Below are positions 24,046 through 35,802 of a DNA stretch of 64,000 bases, in pieces. Every line of letters starts with the position of its first letter. The first letter of the stretch is position 1. A program made the position numbers and the translations under genes. The DNA is from Epichloe hybrida (Eukaryota > Ascomycota > Sordariomycetes > Hypocreales > Clavicipitaceae), in contig JAFEKR010000038.1 in the NCBI GenBank assembly GCA_019022495.1, forward strand, positions 248,001-312,000, given 5' to 3'. The notes beneath the pieces were generated by a model. It worked only from the letters and a program-made list of their open reading frames with translations. It was not told the origin of the DNA and did no database searches.

Positions 24046-25032
24046 TCAGCCATCTGACCAGCATCATCGACATCTCCCACATCTCCCACATCCAAGACAG
24101 GAACCACGACGCACCCCAGCCTCGCCATCCGTCAGACCCGACGTCTTCACCGCTGTTTCAGCCCGCCCACCTCCCAGTTCAGCCGTAGCGCAACGAGGCT
24201 TGCACCGCGCTGCCTGCTCCCCGTGACGACGCGGCGATGCGGCGATGCGGGGAAGCGAGGAATCGCCGGCCGTCCGACGATTCCCGCGGCCTCCCTTGCA
24301 TAAACATGTTCGTGTCTGATGTTTCAACAAGTCAACCACTCGTGGACGAGACACGCCCCGGTGTCCACTGCCCAACCCATACACCATGCGCGCCGCCGAC
24401 GCCACGTTCTGACCTTGTGCAAAAAAAAAAAAAAAACACATACTTCATGGCGTTTGTCTTGCACCAACACTTGGTAGACTTGATCGACTCTTCACTAAAT
24501 CCAGTCTCTAGCCCTTTTCCTCCAGTCGTGCGCTGCTAGGAATGCTTTTGTAATCCATATCGAATGATTCCATTAACCTGCTAAATGTCCTTCGTTTCGT
24601 CTCGTTAAAAAAGAAAGTGAAACAATCACACGTCGCTTGAATCACCATGCTTGGTAAGCCAGAACCCCGATTCGGCATGCCTTGTACCCGACCATCTCTT
24701 GGTCACCCAATTTCCCTTCTGTTTTCCCAAGAGAAAAAAAAAAAAAAAAAAGTAGACCAGAAAAGAACAGAAAACCATTACAGATATTGTGAGCCGGACC
24801 ACCTGGTCGTAAAGCCGTATCAGCGAAACAGCGAAAAGCAATAACAAGAACCAATGCAATGTAGGAGTCGGGGCTCGCAGTGCGAATGCTTTAAACCCCA
24901 CGTGGCGACATCCTATATGAGAATTTTCCCCTCAAAAACCTTGATAAATAAACGCCGAGCAGCCAATTTCAAGTATAAATCCTCAACGCAATGTGTATAG
25001 CCAGAATTTCCCTCGAGGCTCGTTGACCTTCC
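24046..25032. other. Intergenic between convergent genes
   Basis: Lies between the 3' ends of the gene at 22651-23784 (+) and the CBM21 gene (-). It contains A tracts of 16 nt (24421-24436) and 18 nt (24734-24751). No gene supported. Confidence 0.45.
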
Positions 25033-27523
25033 TCACCCTTGTATAGCTGTAGCGGTATGCGCATCAGCTGTCCACGGAAATCGCTCTGTGACGACGTCGC
25101 CGCTACCGGGTGTTCCTGACCCGGACGCCAACGAGGGGGGCGTCGTGCGGCCTCTGCTGGGTGCCAGGGTTGTGGGGAAGGACTCCTGCAATACTGGAGA
25201 GGCTGTCGAGTAGTTTGCGTTTTGAGCCGAGCTTATTGCTGGGAAGTAGGGACTCATGGGCCCATAGCATATGTCATGGTGGGCGGAGGCGCCGGTGTTA
25301 TGGTACGGCGCCGGGCAGGCCATCCCCGTGGTGGGCGATTGTTGAGCGCCAGCTCCAGAAGCCTGTCTGTTTGTTCCGTCAGGTGCTGTGCCAACTTTCA
25401 GAGTCCCATCTCTGATGGTGGGGCTTGATTGTTTCGTGGCAGTGCCAAACTAAACCAAATCAATATCAGTCAGTACAAGCAGTCGCTTCCTTTTTCGCGA
25501 ATCCAAAGGGAGGGCCGGGGAGGCGAGCCAGAAACGTCCTGTGCAAGAACGGGAGTGGTGACTAGGCCGTGGGAGGTAGGCCGTGGGAGGTAGGCCGTGG
25601 GAGGGGGGGGGTGTCCGGAAGGTGGTTGTAGTGGAGATCGGGGGCACGTACGAAGCAATATTTGTTGACGAGTTCCTCATACGAGGCGCTGGGCAGGCTG
25701 GGAGCAGGAGAAGGCATCCCAGTTGTGGAGTTTCCGGCAAAGGACGCAGGCACAAAGGGTGCAGAGTCCCGAGTGTTCTGCTTCATGTAGAGGGTATCCC
25801 TCTCCTTGTCCTTGATTTGACCAGGTGTGCCATCTTTGGCTGCCTTCACGGCAGCATCCAGAGACGCGGAAAAGTCGTAGCGGTTTGAAAAGGCGACTCC
25901 GCTGGGAGACACCAAATCCGTAGCGATGTTATCGCTCGCCAGGCTCGAGGATGACTTGGACTTGAATCGGAGGCCACCGGCGGTTTCCGACTCGCCCAGA
26001 TATTCGTGGATGGGTAGGTCAAAGTTGAACACGCCGGACCCGTTCCCGAAGGCATCCAGCGACGCAGGCATCGACAGGGGACGAAGGGTGCCTCGACTGT
26101 TTTGCCTGCGGTTGCTGCGAGGCAGCCCAAGCCCACCTGGCGATTTTGAAGCAACCCCCTGGAAATTGTTCTTGCCATTCTGTGGCAGATGCCTCTTCTT
26201 GAAGTCAACCTGGAAGTTGGTGGCATCATTGTTGTCCCAGTATTCCTGGCCGTTGACGGTGTAGCGGACGCAGAAGAACAAGGTCTTGGATTCCAGGTCG
26301 GCCATGTCGGACAATTTGATGGTGAAGGTGAACCGATCATGGCCTTGGGGGCTCTCGCGTGGGCGGATCTCGTGACTGTACTCGGCGTTGACCTCGGACA
26401 CGGTCTTCCAGTAGTCCAACGTGAATCGGCAGACGACTGACTTGGTGAAGGCGAGATTGGCCACGGCGACCGAGCCCAGCAGAGACTTTTGGTCATTGGA
26501 CAGCCAGACCTTTTCGAGTCTCGCAGGCATCGTTCTTCGGATCAGCGAATCATGGGGAAAGTTTGGCGTGGTGAGCTCCCATTCAAAGGGAGGACCTTGA
26601 CCTTGACTGACGCGACCACCTCTGGGAAATGGGTATTCCGAGTCGCTCTCGTAGTTTTCAGCTGGCGAGGACCCGGCGCTGACGGCAAGAGGTCGATCGA
26701 CTTGCAAGAAGTGCCGAACGTGCTCCAGGTGGGAGTCGAAGTGAACAGCCTTGGAATATACTGGTGTGCCCGGCATGCTAGATGGGCGACGGTGACCCCG
26801 GAGGGCAGGGCGGACCAATTCACCAGACTTCTTGCGGACCATCTGAGGCTTGTACTTCAAGTCCTCATCGGTCTCGTCGTCAGATGCCGTCAGGAAGCCA
26901 TCTGACTTCTTGAGTATGCAGGCATTGGGGTCAGTGGCAGAGCGAACGTGGCCATTCCTTCGACCGCGTCCACCCAAAGGCACATCGCTCAAAGCGCTCG
27001 TGCTGTAACTCGCGTGGAGGCAGGGAGGGATCGTAACTTTGGGCTGCGTATGCTGGGGAGGAGGCGTAGTCGACTTGGATATTTGGCTGACTGCATCTCT
27101 CAGGTCTCTGAGGACTTCTGATCGACGACTTGCCATCTCTGGCGGCTCATCATCATCGCTCCCTGAAGTAGCCGATTCTGGGGGAGAAATGACTGCGCCA
27201 TTTGGTATCAACTCTTTCTCGTCCACTCGAGGAGGGGGTGACTGCCGCACGCTTTCCCCCAGACTCTTCAGCGCAACCGTCTTCATGTCCTCTGCTCCAT
27301 TGGTGGTCGCTGGGGAAGGGGAAGGGGAAAGGGAAAGGGAAGAAGAATCGCCAATGTCGTTCACCGAAGGTGTGCGGCGGTGCTTGTTGAGGTAGGAGGC
27401 GGACCGTGGGAGGGTTGGCCGGGGTCCAGACTGAAAAGACGAGCGACGACTCACATCCGGTGAGTTGGGCGCTGAAGGAGCGGGAGATCGAAGTGAAGGC
27501 GGCGTGTAAGGCATTCCCGGCAT
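25033..27523 (-). CDS. CBM21 protein phosphatase 1 glycogen-targeting regulatory subunit (Gac1/Pig-type), 762 aa, 2 exons
   Basis: This family brings the PP1 catalytic subunit (Glc7) to glycogen particles and so promotes dephosphorylation of glycogen synthase. Exons are 25652-27523 and 25033-25449; the 202 bp intron (GTACGT donor, TTTAG acceptor) joins as YEELVNKYCF-FGTATKQ in phase 0 and contains a short GTGGGAGGTAGGCC tandem repeat. A PP1-docking RVxF-type motif, KAVHFD, lies at about residues 257-262. The CBM21 domain spans about 335-445 with VAVANLAFTKSVVCRFTLDYW and YWDNNDATNFQVDF, the latter the polysaccharide-contact signature. The rest is Ser/Pro-rich and probably disordered. The first in-frame ATG is used; the third Met (MPYTPP, 27514) is an equally likely start. 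Confidence 0.92.
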
Positions 27524-28637
27524 GGGCAAGCCCGGTGTTGTACGCCCGGTGTGATGGTGTGAGTGAGGTGCGAGTGCGAGTGCAGAAGGGGGAGGGTTAG
27601 GGTTGTCGTGGTGGAGCAGGAGAAAGGCGTGTCGTTGTCGGCAGGATTTGATCAGGAGTACAGCAACTTAATACATAGGTGCGAAAGGTGCGACGTGAGC
27701 CAGAGGCTGGGAGAATAATGTCTGAAGGGAAAAGCGGAAGAAGCTATTGCGGTACTAATGATTTTCCAAGTTAGTGATGCAGGTCGACGGACGTGAAGGG
27801 AAGGAGAGCAGAGCAGGCTGGACACTGCGAAGAGCGCCGAAGGTTTAAAGTTTGCCTCGGAGGACGCGAACAAATCTTACTCGAATGCTTCAAGGAATTC
27901 TAGGTAGATGTCCAACGTGGTGGGTGGCAGTATGCTCGAGCAATATTCCAGCAACCAAGCAGAGACGGCGAACCCGGTGAACAACAAACGTGGGCAAGAA
28001 CAAATACTAGACTGGGCGGCAGGACCGAAGCGTCCGGTGACGGTGGCGACGGCGGCGACGGCAAAGCAGGCGGCTGAAGATGGGCAAGATGGGCAGAGGT
28101 GACAATGGCGGTCAAACGTGTCAATTCTTGACCAAAAGCCAATCCCGACTGCAGAGATTTCAACAGGTATGTTCGTAAGGTGATGACTTGGACATTGAAG
28201 TCGTGTCGGCGTCGGAGAGGGATGACAGCTCGTTTCTCGTCGTCGTAGGCCCAGGCCCGTTTGCGGTCGAAATAGCCAGGTCGACCACTTCTGCTTGTGC
28301 TTTGGCACCTGTTCAAACAACCAGCTCGATGCTGTGATTCAACACAGGGCCGCGGGCCTCGAGGGACAAGAGAAGAGAAAAAGTGAGGAAGCGAAAAAGT
28401 GAAAGGGTGAAAGGGTGAAAGGGTGCTTACGAAGCAGGGCTCGAGTTAATAAAACTGGCCATGAAAGTGGTGAGGGGAGGCGGATGGTTTTGCACTCACT
28501 GGCAGTCACTGCCATGCCACTCAGACAGCCCCAGGCGGCTGGCCTGGCACGCTAGCTAGCAATGCGTAGCAATGCCTGGCAGTGCCTAGCAGTGCCTAGC
28601 AGTGCCGCCTAGCATGCGCCGGGGCGATGAGGTGAAC

Positions 28638-28665
28638 TGGGGTGGGGGGGTGGGGGGGGGTGGGA
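28638..28665 (+). repeat. G-run cluster with quadruplex potential
   Basis: Consecutive G runs of 4 to 9 (GGGGTGGGGGGGTGGGGGGG and continuing) on the + strand. They satisfy a simple four-run quadruplex pattern. A biological role is not shown. Confidence 0.6.
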
Positions 28666-29029
28666 GTGGAGATGGGGGAAAAAAAAATTGATGGGTGGGT
28701 GGGTTTGATGGGCGGGTTTGATGGGGTGGGTGGCTTGATCTGATGAGAGGTGATGGCACTGGTTGGGGGGGGGGTGCGTGGCCGCGAGGACTTGGACGAG
28801 GTCTGATCTGATGTCTCTGTGTCGCAGCGCCCCGAGTACAGTACCAGATGCAGACACAACATATGTATGGACCAGCCATGGACAGCGCACAATAATAATA
28901 TTCATCATTATATCTGCTTTCATCGCTGCGCTGCGTGGGACAGGAAATGGGCCCGTTCGTGAACGGCTTGTCTGGAGGCATCCCATCCCAAGTTGCGCGC
29001 AGGCTTATCATTTCATGCCTGCTGACCGA

Positions 29030-29088
29030 ACAGACCGAACAGACCGAACAGACCGGACAGACTGGACAGACTGGACAGACTGGGGCGG
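29030..29088. repeat. 9-bp tandem array (GAACAGACC/GGACAGACT)n
   Basis: About seven head-to-tail 9-mers that drift from GAACAGACC to GGACAGACT. All open frames across it are repeat peptides. Confidence 0.9.
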
Positions 29089-29982
29089 CAAGTTCAGGCG
29101 GCAAAAAGGGGCGCGAGACGAGGTACGGACTACATAAACGCTCGTTCTGCAACAGACGTGCAAAGTCATTTTTAAGTCATTTTGCATCCCGTCCATGTCA
29201 ATCTGTCATCATCACAGAATCATCAGAGAATCAATCGGACTGATGGTGCGCAAACGGAGTAATCCATCCGCACTTATGGCATACATGGCATTGTTCGAGT
29301 CCTCCTTGTTGGAGCACCGGCTGCATCACTTTATTACACCGCACCTCTGGCCAAGAGCTGCATCGACTGGACAAGGGCCTGGTGATGCCGTGCAGACAAC
29401 GGCGGCAGGCATGATAAGCAGACACACGTCTAAGATGGGCGAGCGGGGCTCCCGGGGTGTTTTGGCCGTCGAGGGCCGTCGAGGACTCGCCATGCGAACG
29501 ACCGAACCGAGATTGGTCACAATGACAGCAGAACCGTTGGTGCAAGTTGCAGGGCAAGTTGCAGGTTGGGAACGAGCGACGGCCGCTGCAGTCCGGCTCC
29601 GCTAGTCTTGCCAGCGGCCCAGCCGTGGTCTGAGTCGCTGTGCGAAAAGTAAGACAGCGCTCGAGTTGCTGGCAAAGTTGTGAGGACTTGAGGACGGAGC
29701 CTGGGAAGGGACGAGGTTCACAATTTCATCAATTTGCATCATGTCCAAGGCCTCGGGCGAGTGGCCAAGCTGCCAAGGATCCACCCCGGGTTGCCGTGAC
29801 CCATGTTCTGAACTCCTCGCGCGCTGCATGGGCCGGGATGGCAGAAGCATTCCGTGACTACATATTACAGTGACAGGTGTAGTCAACGTCTCCCAACGGC
29901 TGGCGGCTGGCGGCTGGCGGCTGGCGAAACTTGTTGTGGTGGCGTTTACGGAGCCTTCGACGCTCTCGCTAATAGCTCCTGC

Positions 29983-30230
29983 ATCCCTTTGACAGTCGTA
30001 AGGCACCAGCTAGGTCACGAATAGGCTAGTTGACCAATCACGACGAAGGTCAAATCAAGGTACTTAGTTTTACGTAAAAACCTTACTATAATAGAAGTAC
30101 TAGTAATTTCTTAAGGTACAAAGAGGTACACTACTTACTTCGCGGTCATAGCCGCTCAGAGGTATCAGCGGGGTATCGGAGTCTGGGTGGGTTCCATGAC
30201 CTAGCTGGTGCCTTACGACTGTCAAAGGGA
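29983..30230. mobile_element. MITE-like element, 248 bp, perfect 35-bp terminal inverted repeats
   Basis: The left arm 29983-30017 (starting ATCCCTTTGACAGTCGTAAG) is exactly the reverse complement of 30196-30230. The interior of 178 bp is AT-richer than its surroundings and non-coding. No clear target-site duplication beyond a possible AT is seen, so superfamily is undecided. A 10-bp direct repeat ATCAACCAAT x2 follows immediately at 30231-30250. Perfect arms suggest a young or conversion-maintained insertion. Confidence 0.85.
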
Positions 30231-32374
30231 TATCAACCAATATCAACCAATCCTGACCAAGCACCACCACACATTCACATACGGATCCGTACACTGTCGC
30301 TCGCTGTATGTACCCTCAACCACAGCGCCATCGTGGCATCCTCGTACATACGTTGTAACCACACCATCGCTCACCGTTTTTGACGCCGCGCAACCAACCC
30401 AGCCAGGTGGGAGGAGCCGCAGGCACTTCTTCTTTCTTTGTTCTTTGCGATTATTACTTGCACATCTGCATCGACATGGCCATCACAGATGACAGATGCA
30501 TTCATTCGCGTTTGCATTCCTCATCTGCCCCACTTCACGATCCTCGCACCAGACACTCACTTGGGGTGAAAGGTTGGGGGGGATTTGTCGAGACAAAAAG
30601 CAGCACCGCCATCGCCTCATTGCGCCCGCAATCCACCACCCAATGACAATCCGTCTCATTTACATACATGTACATCTCGTTTATATCCGAAACACTGACT
30701 GCAATCGCGATTTGGACGGGGGCTGCCAAGGCAATGTGCAATTCAGGCAAATCAATCACCTTTTGACATGCTCCGGATGAGAGCCTCCGCACGTCCCGAG
30801 CCATCGTACCATTTATTGGTGGGAAGCTCCCGTGGCCACCGATAAGAGTAAAACGAGCGAGGGAAATGATAATATATGCTGTTTACCAATTGGAGATTGC
30901 AACGCCTCGCCTGGCAGATGGAGTGAATCTTGGCGCTGCACGCTCTTGGTTGTCGCTCGCTCACACCGACCAGGCAAGGATGCATGCATGTAAGTGGGCA
31001 AAGATGCTAGCTTTCTTCTCCTACTAGTCCGAAAATCACCCTCCCTTGCGATGGGAAATGTCCATGGAATCAGAAGAGCTTGGTGATGGTGAAATGCGCC
31101 GGAGAATAACATTTGCCCTAGACTTTTTTCATACCTGATACTTGATAATCCGTACAGCAGACTCAGACTCGATGGCCGCGGTGCCCGGAGAAACAGACCA
31201 GAGGCTGCTGCTATCAAGAAAATCAAAAAAATCCACCGAATCATCTCGCGCGACGCACAGCTGATAATACCAACAGCCTGGAGCTGGAGATCCAAGCTTT
31301 CGGTCTCGGTAATCCGCAGGTTGTTCTGCATACATACATGAGCCCATGCCCTTGCACCAATCGATCGTTTCACGATCTCACCCATGTCGCTTAATAACGA
31401 CGAGCTCGCGATATTTGTCCCAAGACGATGCTTTTGCTCTCCCACACTTTGATCTAGTTTAACCGGCCAGGAACCCACTCTGCCGCATCGTGACGTCGTT
31501 GATTGCATGACAAGCCCGGCAGGTACGGATTACGGGTCAGCACATTCGCGCGACATGGGACAAGCGTCGAAAGATGCGTAATTTCGATGGAAATTTCCAT
31601 GTGTCCAGCAGAAGGCAATTGCCGGTTTTTTTCGGTCTATTTCCCCCCCCCCCCGGGAGAACAAGGCGATGCAACGCACTGCTAACAATCTACGGGTATG
31701 TATGTACTTCCGTAGTCGCGAAAAGAATCCATACATGTAACTGAATTGGCGAGATCCGCTTTGACGACTCCACAAGCCTCGATTACTACTGTTTGGGATC
31801 TTCTTGGTGGGCCGTGGACCTCTCAACATGGGTTTGCTTGGATCTCGATTTGAAGCAGATATGGACAAGCACTCCGCGCGGAATACGGGGGGGGGGCGGC
31901 TGGCCTTTGGCTAATTGCAATCCCAACGGTGCTCGTATAGTGAAAGGAAGTCGTCTTCTCTTCCATGTGTCCGACAGAGCCGCGCATGGAAATGCCTCGA
32001 GTGCTGGTCAGTCACGAAAAAGTCATCTAATCGCGGCGCAATCTGAGACTAGTAGTTCGGTTTGCGACTTGGAAGGCGAAGACACCGGGTTTTTGTCTCG
32101 ATGAAGTCCTTGACCTGGTGCCTGCCACCAGCGACATGGTTGAAGAAGAGCACCGTTGACCAGCCACAATGGGTCAGGGTTTCTGTATGTACAACGGGGC
32201 ACACATGGTATGTACATTATGGTATGGAGCAAAGTGACACGGCCAAGGTGGGGCTGACAAAGACACACCCCATCCACGATGGAAGTCCTTTTTGTGCATC
32301 GCTGTTCATGAGACTGAAGGAACATGGCATACTCTTGTCGCAATCAAGGGCGTTCGTTTGATCAACGCGGCTGG

Positions 32375-32401
32375 TTTTTTTTTTTTTTTTTTTTTTTTTT
32401 T
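32375..32401. repeat. 27-nt T homopolymer
   Basis: Uninterrupted T run in the gene-poor stretch. Confidence 0.95.
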
Positions 32402-33109
32402 GTAATTTTGGTTTCACGGCCAACAAATGACACTCTTGTTCCTTGTTCACCAACAAACCAATTTTCCTCTTCCATACGCATGTATTGTATTGTATTGTAT
32501 GTACATGTATGTCATGATCGAATGTCACTCACGGTGACTCTCCGACGATTTGGCTCCGACTACTCCGCCCTGGCGCACCCGTGCGTCAAGGTTAGCTGGG
32601 GGCCATCTGGAATATATCCTCGACCCGCTCTCTCACACGTCTTCGACCTCTTTTCTAATAATATTAATAATATTACCAGGCAGGGCAGCAGGGCAACAGG
32701 GCAACAGGGCAACGGTGCACCAACGGTTTACGTGAGCATGTCCCCATGTCGCTGATGTCAGAGAGCGCTCTCCAACTTGGCGTGGGCGCAAAATCTGGCA
32801 GAGAAATCCACCCGAAAATTAAAGGCTTCGCCAAGAGTTGCCACTAGGTGGGTGACACGGGGAAATTGCCCCCGCATGTATGTAATCCGTAGTCCGTACT
32901 GTGTACTCAGTGGCACGATGGGCGGGAAACCAGCTGTAGCTATATTCTGTGTTGGTGTTGAAGTCTGCCGGGGCTGAAGCTTACATCATCACTGCGTATG
33001 TACACCACCCCATGTCCGATAACGGAAGGGAGGTTTTTTAGCGCTAAGCTGGAAGCATTGCCGTGATCGGCGCTTGATGGCAGCAAAAAAGCTTCCTAAT
33101 AGCAGAAAA

Positions 33110-33111
<2 letters not shown>

Positions 33112-33144
<33 letters not shown>
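33112..33144. repeat. 33-nt T homopolymer
   Basis: The longest uninterrupted homopolymer in the window. Exact length is likely to be uncertain in any assembly. Confidence 0.95.
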
Positions 33145-33146
<2 letters not shown>

Positions 33147-34410
33147 CTTGCGACCCGTGCCCGCCCACCTTGGCCCGTCCTGAAGAAAGCCTCGAAAACA
33201 AAACAAGATTTGACACGGCAAAGGGGGATGGGATGGGACGGATGGACTTCTTTTCTGGTTGCCTGCCCTGTGTACATGTACATTTACTTGCCTTACCTAC
33301 CTCATTACCAAGGTAGGTATGCCGCAGGTATGTATTATGCCACGGGTTCCCCAATGCACAATGTAATGCTGCTCAGCAGCATTTGCCGCGCAAGACACGA
33401 GCCAGGTTGGGACTCCAAACACGGCAAGACGTTCATGCACAAGTGCACGGTCAACTACTGCACATGATTACGAAAGAACCGTCTAGGCCCAGTTTGACGT
33501 CAACTTGCGCATGTATGAACGTGGGCCACCAACTCGACAACTCGGACGGCAAGTTATGGCTACATCTTATCAAAAATTGGGCTCATGTCTCATGCAGTGT
33601 TCCGTCTGGTTATCTCTGGCAAATCCCCCGCAACCCCCTACCCTTCCTTCTACGGAATGAACACGGCGGCGGCAAAAACGGTGGCGAAATCCTGCCTTGG
33701 GTATCTCTCGACGTCGAAAACCCCGAGATGGTTGGCCCAACAAGATTCGTCGGCAACACACACCAACCATGGACGCACCAAGATAACATGGTGGGGGCGG
33801 GGGGGGGGGGACCTCAGCCGTCCGTCCTCCACGTCTGTCCAATCTGTCAAACATAGAACAAAATTGGCGGTGGGAAAGTCCCATTCAAATCCGGCCGGCC
33901 GACGACTGATCGCACCTTGCATGATGCTAGGCCCAGAGAAGCCGACGTCTCGAAAACGCTGGAACGTTCCACGCCCGGAAGCCTGGCAAAGTACAAGTGT
34001 CCAAGGTTTACCCTTTGTGGCTGTTCAAGCTCAGAGCTGCCTGCCTGCCTGCCTGCTACCCGTGTTTTTATTCAAGGCAAGTATGTTAAAATCACCCACC
34101 ATGATCAGCCAGCGAGCGGTTCAGAATCCAGAGGGATAATGAAACTCGATTGAATAAAACATTCCGTCTCTCGCTCCCTCGCGGTTTATTCCCATTCCGC
34201 ACCCCCCATAGGGATGAGCCATTCATGCATGGGGTTATAGAAAACGGTATAGAAAACGGGGGGGGGGGGAGACTAGATACGGCGTCGTGGACAGCCACAT
34301 AGTTGATTGAATACATAGTACTCACTCCCCATGTACTTCCCGTACGAGTTATCTCGGCGTTGACCAACGGGATTCCGTGTGGCTGGATCGAATGCCAACG
34401 CCGCCCCCGG

Positions 34411-34443
34411 TCCACCACCACCACCACCACCACCACCACCACG
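34411..34443. repeat. (CAC)n trinucleotide microsatellite
   Basis: About ten CAC/ACC units, non-coding. Confidence 0.9.
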
Positions 34444-35802
34444 CCAAGTTCAACTTCATGTCTCGTGTGGCATCCAGACCCACGGTTTCATTGGAAGCCC
34501 GGAGAATTCGAAAAAATCGCAAGTCATCCGCCATTGGCCGCGTGAAATCTGCTTTTTTCCATCTGCCTCCCCCGGCACGAAAGCCGACATGGAGCTAATA
34601 AGACAACAACGCTAGACCTAGAACCCTGGGAAATCGCATCGACCTCCATCCAATTCACCCACTTGCGGCCCACGAACAATATCTAGATGATATGCTTTGG
34701 CAGATTCTAAAATCTGGTGGGCAAAAGCATGCAACTTGGTTAACCACTTTACTAGATCCAGATGCAGCTGCTGCGTGTCCACACAATGAAGAAAGGAAAA
34801 GGAGCCGAACCCGTCCCGCCTGCCATCTTGCCAAAGAAGCAAACATCGCCAACGCCGTGATAAGCTAAGCTAAGCTAGCTACCTGCCCAGCTATCTAGAT
34901 GTCTTCGGGGTCCCCCTAGTACCAGCCAGCCAGCCCGCCCTCCGCCCTCCGCCTTCTCACCCCGAGTGGGTGTTTGATCCCTTTTGCTCACCGGTATTCC
35001 CCTCCGCCTCCATGGATGCACGGGGTTTCGCCATCATGCTACGCCCGCGCCGGCTTTGGCACTGTCAGCGCCCTGGATCCTGATGTTGCAGCGAGTAATG
35101 CCACCGGCCACCTCGACCTCCGCGTATTAGCTCTCGGGGTGATCCTTGGATCGATAGGAGCCATGCATGATTCTTGCTTGCCAAACCCACATAAACGTCT
35201 CAAAAGGAAGGAGATGGACGTCAGTCGTCTAGGGTAGGCGTGCGCAAGTTCAGCTCAGTCGTGAACAACGAGCTCCTCGTGAACACACTGATTCTTGCGC
35301 AACATTACTTTTCCCATGGTGTACTCGGACGCCTTTAGCATATTATGGTCCGACATTCTCGCACAGGAAGCAATGTTTGTAGATTCACGCTGCGTCGGTC
35401 GCGAGAGCCGCAATTCGACAGCTACCCTGGAGAGAAAGTCTTGCTCTCGCGATTCCGCGACTGCTTGTCCACGTCTCGGGAGAAAAGCAGGCAGGCAACG
35501 TCTTAAGAAGCCCCTCGCTAGCTGGCCCTTGTTTCTTCCGAGTGAGTGTACGGCCTGGGCGACCATTTTCGCCAGATGCGGAAGCTTTTTTAAATACGAC
35601 CGGAAGAACCGGCATTGTTTGGGGGAAGGGATCAATTGGAACTCGACGGGACATGATGCACACACACGCTATTCACACGATGAAGAAGCTTCACCCGCAG
35701 TACCTTCACTCCTTAATGCCCACACCGTGTATGTGCCTGATGGCAAGGAGTCATGGTTGATCCAAGTGCATGCTAGTCAACCCAGAAGAAAGCGATTTTC
35801 CC

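Larger units (their letters stand above)
27524..29982. other. Intergenic, low-complexity rich, upstream of the CBM21 gene
   Basis: Promoter/5' UTR side of the CBM21 gene, then repeats: GTGAAAGG units (about 28396-28426), CTAGCAGTGC-like units (28560-28620), G-runs (28638-28665 and 28764-28773), and a 9-bp array (29030-29085). No gene supported; open frames across 27877-28320 and 28586-29240 are repeat-driven. Confidence 0.5.
30231..35802. other. Gene-poor 5.6 kb of ordinary base composition
   Basis: No open frame has recognisable domains or credible splice structure. It contains T tracts of 27 nt (32375-32401) and 33 nt (33112-33144), a TACCTACCT/AGGTAGGTA hairpin near 33294-33319, CCTG and CAC microsatellites (about 34040-34060; 34411-34442) and C/G runs. 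It could hold non-coding RNAs or unrecognised small genes, but I see no evidence for any. Confidence 0.45.

Noticed and set aside
27877..28320. Frames of 138-147 residues upstream of the CBM21 gene
   Set aside because: Overlapping frames of equal length in 5' flank sequence, with no motif in either.
29602..30492. Two frames both starting MPYDCQRD
   Set aside because: The shared peptide comes from the two arms of the inverted-repeat element being read in opposite directions, not from related genes.
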